Positions 18,069-28,100 of a stretch of DNA of 64,000 nucleotides are shown here, piece by piece (the stretch's first letter is position 1; every line of letters starts with the position of its first letter). The position numbers were made by a program, and so were the translations under genes. The stretch covers positions 310,001-374,000 of the forward strand of contig CP065000.1 in assembly GCA_016700075.1 (NCBI GenBank), in the 5' to 3' direction. The notes beneath the pieces are model-generated. The model saw only the letters and a program-made list of their open reading frames with translations. It ran no database searches and was not told the origin of the DNA. The stretch is from Acidobacteriota bacterium (GTDB taxonomy: Bacteria > Acidobacteriota > Blastocatellia > Pyrinomonadales > Pyrinomonadaceae).

Positions 18069-19807
18069 CCTATCGCCTTTCCGTCGCTACGCCGGTCTAT
18101 TACGCCGACACGCTGCCCGTCATTTCGGATCATGATGCCGATCGCGGACGCGACATAACCGGGATTTGCTATCAGATTGTGTCCTTTTGCCGTCAATTCG
18201 GCTCTTGTTCGATCCAGCAGCCCGACGGGCTCCCAACGGACACTATCCGGCAGCCACTGATGATGAGCGCGCGGGAAATCCATAGCCTCCCGAAGATCCA
18301 TCTTGTGGTCGATCATGTTGATGACCGTTTGAGTCACAGCGGTGATGATGCGCGGGCCTCCGCGTGCACCGACCGCAAACCACGGCTTACCGTCTTTGGT
18401 AAGGACGATCGTCGGGGTCATCGATGACAGCGGACGTTTGCCGGGTTTGATGATATTTCGCTCGCCTTGTATCAGTTCAAACAGATTTGGCCTTCCGGGA
18501 GCGGTGGTGAAATCATCCATTTCGTCATTCATCAGGATTCCAGTGCCCTTGATCGTGACGCCGGAACCGAAAAGGTCATTGATCGTGTAAGTATTGGAGA
18601 CAACGATGCCGTCCTTATCGACAACCGTATAGTGTGTGGTATCCATCGATCCGTCTGGTGTTTGATTCCCGTATTTGATCGCTGAACTTGGCGTCGCCTT
18701 CGCAGTGTCGATCGTTGCCCGACGTTTCGCTGCATAATCCTTCGAAATTAGCCATGACGTCGGTATATCCGCGTGATCCGGATCACCTGCGTATTCCGCC
18801 CTGTCGGCAAATGCTCGTTTCATAGATTCGATCACAAGGTGCCAGCGTTCAGGAGAGGCCGGGTCCATCGATGCCATGTCGAAGGCTTCCAGCATGTTCA
18901 AGGTCTGCAGCATCACGACGCCTCCCGAACTGGGCGGTGGCATCGTAATTATCTTGTGCCCGCGGTATTCGCCGACGAGCGGAGTTCTTTCAACAGGCCT
19001 GTAATCCCGCAGATCAGCTTCCGTTATCAGGCCGTTATTTGCCTTCATATCTGAGGCGATCATTCTTGCGGTCCGTCCCCTATAAAACTCTGAAGCGCCC
19101 GCCCTTTCGATCCTCGAAAGCGTGGCAGCCAACTCAGGCTGCCTCAGCAATTCGCCTTCTTTCAAATATCTGCCGCCATTAAGAAAGACTCGCTCGCTGT
19201 CAGCGTAAGGCTTCATTCGTTCTTTATATTCGACAAAAAGGTCGGCAAATCGTTTTGACAGCTTGAAACCCCGTTGCGCAACTTCGCGAGAAGGCTTTAC
19301 CAGATCACGCCACTTGATCTTTCCTGAACCATATTTTTTGAACGCCATATCAAATCCCGCGAGAGTACCGGGAACGCCCGACGCACGGTATCCCACCGTT
19401 GAAGAGCCCTCGCCGCGGATCGGATCGCCTTTGTCATTTAGGAACATGCGCTCAGTAGCGGCCTTTGGTGCACGTTCACGGTAATCTATTGCCGTCGTAC
19501 GCCCATCCGGAAAACGGATAAGCATGAAGCCGCCCCCGCCAATATTTCCTGCCTCAGGATAAACCACCGCAAGGGCGATGCCGACGGCGATAGCAGCATC
19601 AACTGCGTTGCCGCCCCGCCTGAGAACATCAACGCCGATCTGTGATGCGATCTCGTGCTGCGAAGCGACCATCGCATTCTTTGCTGAAGGTGCCTCGTGA
19701 ATGAACGGACCGGCCGGGATCTGGGCACGGACGACGCTTTTAGGCACCGCAAGTGCCGCAATAACGAGAAGACTCGCATAAAATGCACGAATAGAAGATA
19801 TTCTCAT
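18062..19807 (-). CDS. ggt: Gamma-glutamyltranspeptidase
   Basis: 581 residues with a signal peptide, so periplasmic. The enzyme is an N-terminal nucleophile hydrolase that self-cleaves and transfers or hydrolyses the gamma-glutamyl group of glutathione. The cleavage site and catalytic Thr lie in SMDTTHYTVVD, followed by the S/T-N pair of GIVVSNTYTIND, the small-subunit KRPLSSMTPTIV and the GARGGPRIITA oxyanion loop. The large subunit carries YRERAP and the MPPPSSGG loop. The length is normal. Confidence 0.96.
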   Translation of the reverse strand: MRISSIRAFYASLLVIAALAVPKSVVRAQIPAGPFIHEAPSAKNAMVASQHEIASQIGVDVLRRGGNAVDAAIAVGIALAVVYPEAGNIGGGGFMLIRFPDGRTTAIDYRERAPKAATERMFLNDKGDPIRGEGSSTVGYRASGVPGTLAGFDMAFKKYGSGKIKWRDLVKPSREVAQRGFKLSKRFADLFVEYKERMKPYADSERVFLNGGRYLKEGELLRQPELAATLSRIERAGASEFYRGRTARMIASDMKANNGLITEADLRDYRPVERTPLVGEYRGHKIITMPPPSSGGVVMLQTLNMLEAFDMASMDPASPERWHLVIESMKRAFADRAEYAGDPDHADIPTSWLISKDYAAKRRATIDTAKATPSSAIKYGNQTPDGSMDTTHYTVVDKDGIVVSNTYTINDLFGSGVTIKGTGILMNDEMDDFTTAPGRPNLFELIQGERNIIKPGKRPLSSMTPTIVLTKDGKPWFAVGARGGPRIITAVTQTVINMIDHKMDLREAMDFPRAHHQWLPDSVRWEPVGLLDRTRAELTAKGHNLIANPGYVASAIGIMIRNDGQRVGVIDRRSDGKAIGY

Positions 19808-19948
19808 TCCGCTATTTTCTGATTTAGTGCGACTCTTCTCAAGTCAGGTCGATCTAAGTAAGTCCGTCGGGCCGTTGGTTTCTTTTTAGGGCTGGCGAAG
19901 TGTATCCTTACAGTTCAATATCGAAGTTTAGGTTGTTCCCGTGTGGGA

Positions 19949-21271
19949 ATGTTTGCAACAGGCCGACAAATGCGTTCAATATTGCCAAAACCGGGAATTG
20001 CAAAGGCTATACGCAGGGCGCCGTCGGCGTTAGGACGAAGGCTTGCCGGGTACCGCTTTTACGCATATTTTGCATTGATCGGGCCGGGCATCGTTGCCGC
20101 CAGCTCCGGTAATGAGGTCAGCGGTATCGCGACATATTCCATTGCGGGAGCTGAATACGGCTACACGCTGCTTTGGACCTTTCTGCCAATGACGCTCTTT
20201 TTCTGTGTAGCTCAGGAAATGTGCGTCAGGATGGGAGTCGTGACCGGACAAGGCCTATCCGACCTTATTCGTGAACAATTCGGGGTACGCTGGACGACGG
20301 TTGTTATGATCGCCCTCTTGATCGCAAATTCGGGGATCATCATTGCTCAATTTATTGGCATCGCACAGGCCTCTGAGATATTTGGCCTTTCGCGATATTA
20401 TACAGTTCCGCTGGTCGCGTTATTCGTCTGGTGGCTTGTCGTCAAGGGATCAGCAAGAAGGATCGAGACCGTTTTTCTTCTGATGTCCTTGGTCTTTTTC
20501 CTTTACGTCATTTCGGCCTTCATGGCCGGCCCGGATTGGGCCGACGTGGGAAAACAAGCGGTCAGTCCCGCCTTCAGCCTGGAAACGGGCTATTTGTTCA
20601 CCGTGGTGGCTTTGATCGGAACAACGATCACGCCTTTTATGCAGGTTTATGTTCAGAGTTCCGTAGTTGAAAAGGGGCTGGACAAGGACGACCTCAGAAC
20701 TGCGAGGATCGATGCGATATTCGGCGTATTTTTTGCCAATACGATCGCTGCCTTCATAATGATCTCGGCGGCGGCCACACTTTTCCCGGCCGGCATTATT
20801 CCTGACGACGCATCTCAGGCGGCGTTGGCTTTGGCACCGGTCCTCGGTGATTACGCAACAATAATTTTTGCGGTCGGGATATTGGGAGCCGCGATGCTGG
20901 CTATGGGCGTTCTTCCCTTAGCAACTGCCTATAGCCTCAGCGAAGCCCTTGGTTTTGAGAAGGGTATTTCTCGGTCGTTTAGAGATGCCCCAATTTTCCT
21001 GGGCGTCTTTACCGCGCTCTTGCTGTTGGGCGGGATCGTCGCACTATTGCCCGGCATCCCGCAGTTCAAGCTTCTTATCTTCACCCAATGCGTTAACGGC
21101 CTTCTTTTGCCGATTCTGCTCATCGCAATGATAACCCTCGCAAATAACAAAGAGATCATGGGAGAGCACCGCAATCGAACGCTGCACAACATTCTTGCAA
21201 TTGGGACCGGAGTAGTGGTGTCGGCGCTTTCGTTGCTGTTGATTGGAAAGACGATTGTTGATATGTTCTAG
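19949..21271 (+). CDS. Nramp-related divalent metal transporter with altered metal-site motifs
   Basis: About 440 residues and eleven hydrophobic segments with Nramp-type order. In canonical Nramp the metal site is formed by DPGN in TM1 and MPH in TM6. Here TM1 reads GPGIVAASSGNEVSGI, keeping GN but with Ser-Ser in place of Asp-Pro, and the TM6 region reads TITPFMQVYVQ in place of MPH. This divergence resembles Nramp-related clades that transport other ions, for instance Mg, so Mn/Fe transport should not be assumed. Start uncertain (GTG 19943, ATG 19949 or ATG 19970). It lies 8 bases before the MscS gene, probably one operon. Confidence 0.82.
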   Translation: MFATGRQMRSILPKPGIAKAIRRAPSALGRRLAGYRFYAYFALIGPGIVAASSGNEVSGIATYSIAGAEYGYTLLWTFLPMTLFFCVAQEMCVRMGVVTGQGLSDLIREQFGVRWTTVVMIALLIANSGIIIAQFIGIAQASEIFGLSRYYTVPLVALFVWWLVVKGSARRIETVFLLMSLVFFLYVISAFMAGPDWADVGKQAVSPAFSLETGYLFTVVALIGTTITPFMQVYVQSSVVEKGLDKDDLRTARIDAIFGVFFANTIAAFIMISAAATLFPAGIIPDDASQAALALAPVLGDYATIIFAVGILGAAMLAMGVLPLATAYSLSEALGFEKGISRSFRDAPIFLGVFTALLLLGGIVALLPGIPQFKLLIFTQCVNGLLLPILLIAMITLANNKEIMGEHRNRTLHNILAIGTGVVVSALSLLLIGKTIVDMF

Positions 21272-21279
21272 GACGTTCT

Positions 21280-22797
21280 ATGGCCTCAACGGACACTCGA
21301 CGGAAACTGTTTCGCCTTCTCGGGTTTATCGCCGTTTCAGCACTCTTGCTTGTTCTTTTTCCGATAGTAGAAGATCTGTTGGTCTCTTCGCTCAGTTCGT
21401 ATTTGGAGTTGACGATAGCGGAGGACGGCTCTATTAGTGCCGCAGCCACCGGTGTTAATGCCAAAATGGCAGAAACGTCGCTTTCTATCGCGATCGCCGT
21501 GCTGCACATACTTCGGGTCATTGCTTGGATGGCCTTAATTGTCGGTGTTGTAAGGCTTGCAGGCTTTTTGATGACCAAAACCGTTTTCCGGGGCGCAACG
21601 TCCGGGGAGCTGTCATCGATATTGCGATCGGTCATATCGATCATTATCTACATTGTCGCTTTTTTCATAATCTTTCAGTCTCAGTTTCCAAATGTCCAGC
21701 TCGCCCCCCTTTTCACAGGTTCTACGATCATTGGTATAGTTGTCGGCCTTGCTCTTCAGGACACCTTGGGTAATCTCTTCGCAGGACTGGCTCTGCAGGC
21801 AGATCAGCCATTTCAGGTAGGCGACGTCATCATTGTCGGAACCAACAAGCCGGGGATCGTTGAGAGAGTTTCTTGGCGAGGCGTCAAGATACGCACGTTT
21901 CAGGAAAAGACCCTGGTCATAAGCAACGCCGTTCTCGGACGAGAAACCATTGAGGTTGCTGCTCGTAACAATTTGAACGCCAGAAGCGTTTTTTTTAACA
22001 CGCTATATGTTAATTCTCCTGCAAAGACCATTCGGGCCGTGCGTGAGGCGGTCCAGCAGGTCGAAAACGTTTCGGCCGCACGCGTGCCGAACGTCCGCAT
22101 CCGCAACCTCGGCGACAACGGCATAGATTGGGAAGTGAAATACTGGCTGGATGACTATATTCCGCACAACGATACTGATGCTCTGATCCGCCAGCGAATT
22201 TGGTACGTATTTCAGCGCGAAGGTATTGATTTTGCTTTCCCGACCAGAACCCTTCACATCGCGAGGCGGCAGCACGTTTCCACCGGCGACGAAATAGTAT
22301 TGGACAACGAGGAGATACTCCGAAACGTCGATATTTTAAAGCCGCTATCTGAGGACGAGATCAACAGACTCGCGCACTTTTCATCGTCTCGGGTTTACGC
22401 TCCGGGCGAGGCGATAGTGGCAAAGGGCCAGGAGGGCGGGTCGATGTTCGTTATTATGCGCGGGCGAGTTTCCGTGCAAATACCTGTAGGGGGCAAAACG
22501 GTAAATGTAAATGAACTCGGCGATGGCGAATTTTTCGGAGAGATGAGCCTATTGACCGGGGAACCCCGAACGGCAACAGTTCTTGCGATCGAGGAAACGG
22601 AGGTCCTTAAGGTGGGCAAGGAAGCACTTCGGCCGATACTGGCTGAAAACCCGGCACTGGTCGAATCTGTTTACCATCACATCGAGGAACGTAAGAAAGC
22701 CTTGAGATCTAAAGAAAAAAGTGTACAACCAGTAGCGTCTGAACCCCGAGGCCGCGTGCTGGCATCAATTAAGAATTTCTTTGGGCTAAAACACTGA
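21280..22797 (+). CDS. MscS-type mechanosensitive channel with C-terminal cyclic-nucleotide-binding domain
   Basis: 505 residues. There are membrane segments near 14-30, 70-92 and 115-135. The pore helix and MscS beta domain follow (GLALQDTLGNLFAGLALQ, PFQVGDVI..G..GIVERVSWRGVKIRT). From about residue 350 to 470 comes a cNMP-binding fold with the phosphate-binding cassette GEFFGEMSLLTGEPRTATV. The fold puts an ion channel under possible nucleotide control, as in bCNG channels of the MscS superfamily, which often do not gate by tension alone. Confidence 0.93.
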   Translation: MASTDTRRKLFRLLGFIAVSALLLVLFPIVEDLLVSSLSSYLELTIAEDGSISAAATGVNAKMAETSLSIAIAVLHILRVIAWMALIVGVVRLAGFLMTKTVFRGATSGELSSILRSVISIIIYIVAFFIIFQSQFPNVQLAPLFTGSTIIGIVVGLALQDTLGNLFAGLALQADQPFQVGDVIIVGTNKPGIVERVSWRGVKIRTFQEKTLVISNAVLGRETIEVAARNNLNARSVFFNTLYVNSPAKTIRAVREAVQQVENVSAARVPNVRIRNLGDNGIDWEVKYWLDDYIPHNDTDALIRQRIWYVFQREGIDFAFPTRTLHIARRQHVSTGDEIVLDNEEILRNVDILKPLSEDEINRLAHFSSSRVYAPGEAIVAKGQEGGSMFVIMRGRVSVQIPVGGKTVNVNELGDGEFFGEMSLLTGEPRTATVLAIEETEVLKVGKEALRPILAENPALVESVYHHIEERKKALRSKEKSVQPVASEPRGRVLASIKNFFGLKH

Positions 22798-22812
22798 TCG
22801 TTTTAGACGGAA

Positions 22813-23592
22813 TCAGTTATCTTTCTCACCGGGCACGTCATATACCGAATGAAGAACTTCTGAGATAGGTGGACGAAATCGATCCACACCAGAAGTGTCT
22901 AAGCGTTCATTGAATACCGTTTTGAGAATGTCGCGGCCGCGGCTCTCCCCCGGCGGAAGGCCGCTCCCAACTTCTGCTTGCCTGCTGTGTGCTGTCAGTT
23001 CCGACATCACGCCCTCAAGCCGCAACATGCGGGATCGTTCCAGGCGGCGGATCGCTCTTGAGACCTTTGGGCTTTCTTCGGGGGCACGCTCAATACGCCT
23101 GCGCAATGCAACATATTCTCTCAGTTCAGAAGAGGGATCCTTGATCGCGATCTCGTCATAACTCTCATCGCTGAGCATGTTCAGAAAAACACCTGCCCTT
23201 TCATGATCGCCGCTGATCTTATAAAGGCACCCCAACGCATATAAAGCCAAGGGCGGCGGCGGGTCGCAGCGACGCACAATTTCTTCACCTCGAACGATCA
23301 CTTCCTCCACCTCGAATCCGTACCACCGCCGCCTCGGATTTGAAATGATCTCATCAGCGAGAAGGTAAAACTCGAAAATACTGCGTGCCGTCGAAGTCTT
23401 GGCCGGCGCGATCAATCGCCAAACCAAATAGGATGCTGACGCGAGGAAGAACAGGAATGCGAGCGGAAATCCTGAAAAAAGCAGCAAAGCCGTTACAACT
23501 ATGCTTGCGACCGAATAGGTGGCGATCTCTTTCGCGGTAAACTTTTCCGATCTTACCGATAACTGTTCGGTCCGTTTGTCTATCTCACCCAT
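22813..23592 (-). CDS. Membrane protein with TPR-like C-terminal region, unknown function
   Basis: 259 residues from ATG 23592; a GGAGG sits 9 bases before this start but directly against the alternative ATG 23601, which decides the start. Two close membrane segments (near residues 26-44 and 44-60) form a hairpin, followed by a helical soluble region with one TPR-like segment (LALYALGCLYKISGDHERAGVFL). It is last in a four-gene minus-strand run with fur and the DUF2520 protein. Confidence 0.7.
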   Translation of the reverse strand: MGEIDKRTEQLSVRSEKFTAKEIATYSVASIVVTALLLFSGFPLAFLFFLASASYLVWRLIAPAKTSTARSIFEFYLLADEIISNPRRRWYGFEVEEVIVRGEEIVRRCDPPPPLALYALGCLYKISGDHERAGVFLNMLSDESYDEIAIKDPSSELREYVALRRRIERAPEESPKVSRAIRRLERSRMLRLEGVMSELTAHSRQAEVGSGLPPGESRGRDILKTVFNERLDTSGVDRFRPPISEVLHSVYDVPGEKDN

Positions 23593-23625
23593 TGCAGGCA
23601 TCCTCCACGAGAAACATCAACCGAA

Positions 23626-24153
23626 TCAACGCACAACAGTTCTACCGCTCTTTACCCTTACCCGCGGCTCAGCTCCGGGCGGTGCATTGGTGAGCTTGCC
23701 GGCGGAGGCTTTACATTTGGCACAGTATCCCCAAAGCCGAAGGCTGTGGTGTGTTGCCTCAAAACCAAAACTTGCTGCCATCTCGTCCTGAAGAGCTTCG
23801 ATATCCGGAGAAAAAAACTCGATCACCAAACCGCATGATGTGCAGATCATGTGATCGTGATGTTCGTCCGAATGAAGTTTCTCGTAATACGTTTTGTTAT
23901 CGCCGAACCGCACCTCCTGGGCCAGGCCGGCCGCCGTAAGAAGTTTCAGCGTTCTATAAACGGTCGTCAACCCAACGGTCGGATCTATCTCGCTGACCAA
24001 TCTGTAAAGGTCCTCACTCGTTATATGATCTCCCACGTCAAGGAAGGTGCGAAGTATCAGATCCCGTTGCTCGGTCCGGCGAAGTCCCGCCGAACGCAAG
24101 TAGTTCTCAAAAAGGATCTGTTCTTCTTCGAAATCTTTAGCCTTTCGTCCCAT
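23626..24153 (-). CDS. Fur-family transcriptional regulator
   Basis: 175 residues. The N-terminal winged helix ends with GLTTVYRTLKLL (recognition helix). The dimerisation domain has the metal-site histidines HSDEHHDHMIC, and two CxxC zinc motifs (CTSC and CAKC) for structural zinc. A basic, disordered 25-residue tail (GAEPRVRVKSGR) follows the second CxxC and is longer than usual. Whether it senses iron, zinc or peroxide cannot be read. It lies 23 bases after the DUF2520 gene. Confidence 0.92.
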   Translation of the reverse strand: MGRKAKDFEEEQILFENYLRSAGLRRTEQRDLILRTFLDVGDHITSEDLYRLVSEIDPTVGLTTVYRTLKLLTAAGLAQEVRFGDNKTYYEKLHSDEHHDHMICTSCGLVIEFFSPDIEALQDEMAASFGFEATHHSLRLWGYCAKCKASAGKLTNAPPGAEPRVRVKSGRTVVR

Positions 24154-24176
24154 TGATGCTCAAAGCCGTCATCGGC

Positions 24177-25061
24177 CTACCGCAATTTCGCCCTCGCGAA
24201 TGCGACACGCGACCTCATGGTCTCTATCCTTTCGGGATTCGCTCCCTTTTCTGCTGCAAGTTCAAGTGCTCTTTCGCCAAGAAGAAGATAGATCTCCATG
24301 ATCTCCTCGGAGCAAAGTTCATTGATCGCTGCAACATGTTTTGAAAATGTCTCAACGTCGGCCCGGGCGAAGGTCCCTGTCATGGCACTCGCGGTATCCT
24401 GACGCGATAAATTTGCGATCGTGCTTGTTACCAACGGCATTAGTATCCGCTTAGCGTCATCACGCTCAACACCGCATGTCTCAAGCATTTCAAATGACGC
24501 GTCAAGCAACGCAACCAAATGCCCGCACGCGGTTACGGCTGCCGCGTGGTAAAGGGTCTTAAATCTCGTGTCGATAGCGAACGGGCGGCCTCCCAATGCC
24601 TCCACCAATTCCCTTCCTATCTCAACGGCGTCCGGTTCACCTTCAACGCAGAAATAAGCACCGTTAAATCGTTCTTTTCCGGACACGGGCTCGCTGATCG
24701 AGACCAAAGGGTGTACCGACCCCAGCGATGCCCCAACATTCTCTAATGCGCACAACAGCCCGCTCTGCAATGCTCCGCTCGTATGATAGGCGTACCTGAC
24801 CGAATCAAATGAGTTGGCCGCCCAATCCGCTGCGGCAGCAATATAAGGGTCTTGGACAGCGACAATAAGGATGTCAGCCTCACCGCCGGTAAATTCCTCG
24901 GCGAGTTCGATCTTGACGTTACCCGGCAACTGGCCGGCGACATCGTCCAGCATCTCACGTCCTCGGTGAACAAGATGCGTCACGCAATAATTGTCCGGAG
25001 GAAGGCTGAGAGCAAGAGCCAACCCGACCCGTCCGGCACCTATGATCGAGACCGACCGCAT
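24177..25061 (-). CDS. Rossmann-fold protein with DUF2520 domain
   Basis: 294 residues from ATG 25061 (MRSVSIIGAGRVGLALAL, an NAD(P)-binding GxGxxG turn); the longer open frame would run into the neighbouring gene. The N-domain resembles F420/NADP-dependent oxidoreductases and is followed by the all-helical DUF2520 domain (HPLVS..., FKTLYHAAAVTACGHLVALLDAS). The family is widespread and its reaction is not established. Confidence 0.85.
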   Translation of the reverse strand: MRSVSIIGAGRVGLALALSLPPDNYCVTHLVHRGREMLDDVAGQLPGNVKIELAEEFTGGEADILIVAVQDPYIAAAADWAANSFDSVRYAYHTSGALQSGLLCALENVGASLGSVHPLVSISEPVSGKERFNGAYFCVEGEPDAVEIGRELVEALGGRPFAIDTRFKTLYHAAAVTACGHLVALLDASFEMLETCGVERDDAKRILMPLVTSTIANLSRQDTASAMTGTFARADVETFSKHVAAINELCSEEIMEIYLLLGERALELAAEKGANPERIETMRSRVAFARAKLR

Positions 25062-25107
25062 ATCGCCAATTATAGCTTTTCCAAAGACGATAATCGAAAT
25101 AGCAGCG

Positions 25108-28100
25108 CTAGGCTGCCGAAGCGATATCCTTAAGCAACTCAATACTTTGTGCGTCTATATCAATGGCTTCACCTCGTGACAGTTCGGAGATCAGGCTGTC
25201 CCTTACCGCGGCAACAAGCTCATCCTCGGTAAACGCACCGAGCTCATCTATCGTATTGGAAACGAAACGCTCTGATGCTCGTGCTACGAAGGTCTCAATA
25301 TTTGACGAGGAGATCGGGAGAGTAAGATCTGGGTTAAAGACACAATTGCAGACAGGCTTTGCCGCCAACTCTGCTTCACTTATCAGATCGCACCAGTGCC
25401 GACGTAATTCCCTTTCTATGCCGGACAGGACCAATCTATCCGAAGCAGAAAACCATGGCAGATCAGATGCCTCTAAGAAAATGCTCCAACGATCTCTGCC
25501 GACAGCATCCGAAACAACGTCCCGCAATTCCTTTCGGCCGTTCATTGCAATTTGGTGTGCACGAACATAGTTTTCCGCATATGCGTTTTTAAAAACGGAG
25601 AAAAGTTCGGCAGTCGAAAGATGGTCGGATTCCTCAAACATTGTGACGGTCTTGGAACAGATCGCTGATGACCGCAGATCTTCAACGGAGCCGTTCTCCG
25701 TCAAAAATGAAAATGTGAAATAGGAATTTTCGGATCTAGCGCTTTCCGAACTCGCCAAAGCTGCTTCCACCGCTGAAGCCTCAAGCCACCGCTCGGAATA
25801 ATCGTCTAGAGACCCTTTGAAACAATCAATGAACTGAGATAGACACTCTTCAGCCGATGTGCCGCTTCGCATCCACGCAGAAACTATCGAGCCTGCCCTT
25901 CCAAGCGAACGACGCACGTGCTCGGTCTTTTTCCACAAGTTCAGTGTGAGGCTTTCCGGAGGAACAGATTCCAGGCGAGACAATAGATCGCGCCGTTCCC
26001 ATTCTCCAAACCAGGATCGCAGAAAGTCCTCGATATCAGGTGTGCCAGCTTCTGCTGAATAGTCCAACGATGTCAGGCGCCTGCACCATTCTTCGAGTTC
26101 GACGTGTTCATGTTTGGACTGGAGCGGCCTGGCAACTGCAACAATATCATCCCAAACGATCTGCAGGTCCAGCGACCGGCTATTGATACGGCTGCCTCGA
26201 ACGGTCACGAACTCCAGGTCCAACGCCGAGACCAAGGCCGTTATTATCAACTGCCTTGCCTCAAGGCTCAGACCCGTTGGCTGCCGGTACAATACGTCCT
26301 CGAGGGCAGAAATGGACGTTCTGTCATCGGATGCTTCAATTGTACTGATCAGCTGAGACGTCAACGGCGACCGGGAAAGAAGCTCAAGCGAAGAAGGCTT
26401 GACCAGATCGCCGTGTTCTTCTGCCAGCCCCAGCGGTAATGCAATAGCCTTTGCGAGTTTCTGGATTTCAGGTGATTCAGCCTCTGCTCCGATAAAGAAC
26501 TTTGAAACAAGCGTAGAAAACTCTTTTGTTCCGATCCGCCCGCCAAAGGACGGATGCTGCACGAATAGTCGACGGAAATCGTCGTCGAAAAGTGGTGAGA
26601 ATAGATACGCTAACGTATGCTTTTCGCGGTCTTCTTCCGCGAATGACATTCTCCTGCCGCCAATTTCGAATTCTGCGTCCTCAACCAACACGCGTGTAAG
26701 AATTCGTTCGATGGAAAGCCTCAGTTTTCGGATCTCAACGTCGTCGACCTTGTCCGATCGCGAAATTCCGGCGGCAGTGATCCTGATATAGTCTTCGATG
26801 TCACTACTCTCCTCGCGGGAAAGAGAGGGCAGACGCCAGAAGCCGGTAACGTGAACACTTTCCGTTGATGTTGTCGGATCTTTAGTACCTTTCGGTAAGA
26901 CAATGATCTGCCAGTCGAGCCGTTCGGCATCGGGGGAGGCGGTGATTCTGTTTTCGTGACATGTTATCCTTCCCCGCCGAAGTGTGTTTTGCCATTCCAG
27001 AACCGACAAGGCACCGGCATCCGAAAACAGATCCTTACCGTCGAGATCCGAAAAATGCCAGCCTGCCAGATGCAGAAGTTCAACAAGGGGACTGTCGCTG
27101 TGCTCGCTTGGCTGATCCTCGATCACAGCAGCAGACGGCATCGGGGCAGGAGACTCGAACTCTTCCCTTTCTACCTCAAGGCCTTCCAACAAATATGCCC
27201 TCTTTCCGGACGGATCTGAAAATTGTTTTATCGGTGCAGACTCTGTACGGGAAATATTGGAGAGAAGCTTTTCAAGATCGAGGGTAGTTCCGCCACTATC
27301 GATCAATACTCCTGCTTCAATTTCGTCAGAAGTAGCAGGGGAACCTGACAAGGAACGCAGTATCAGATATTTCAAGGCAAGCCGGGCCGGATAACGCTGA
27401 GCAAGCGGCAATTGCTCCACAATTTCCTTGTCTATCCGGTCGAGCATTGCGAATGCAGGCACAAGGTCCTCGTGGGCTCGAAGCCGCGCTTCTACGGCGT
27501 CAAACATCTCGTCCAGCCCGATCAGCGATTCCGCCGGCCGGCCCAAGATCTTGACCCCTGCATTTGAGGCAAAGCCCAGAAGAGCAAAATCGGGGACGTA
27601 GAACCTTACGAAAGGCGCAATGTCCAGGCTCTCTGGGTGAAGTGGATAGAGCGAAGCGAATCTCTCTTCGCTCCACCGAAATGCACGAAATCTGTCCTTA
27701 AAGCCCGCATAAACCCGGCCAATCTCAGAACGGGAACCTTCCAGTTTCGGAAAGACGTAGGAATCTACGATCTGATAAAGGTGCTGCGGATCCAGGTAGT
27801 CGATGACAAATTTCTCGGCAACCTGGACATTCGGACCGTCGGCCCCCGAAATGTCGTCATCAAGAGCGATCCCAACAAAGATACCCAGTGCTTTTGCATT
27901 ATCGGCAATTGCAGCAAGATCGCCGCCGTCATCCCGCGTGATCCTCTTTTCCCGCCCGGGATTCGAGTCGATGATCAAAGCTACGATCCTGTCGCCTCCG
28001 GCTTTTACCAATTCACTAAGCAGCTCAGGAATTTCGGTGTAAGAACTGAGATCCGTTTTAAATTCCTTTTCCGCCGCGCTTCTCAGTTCCTTTAGCAGAT

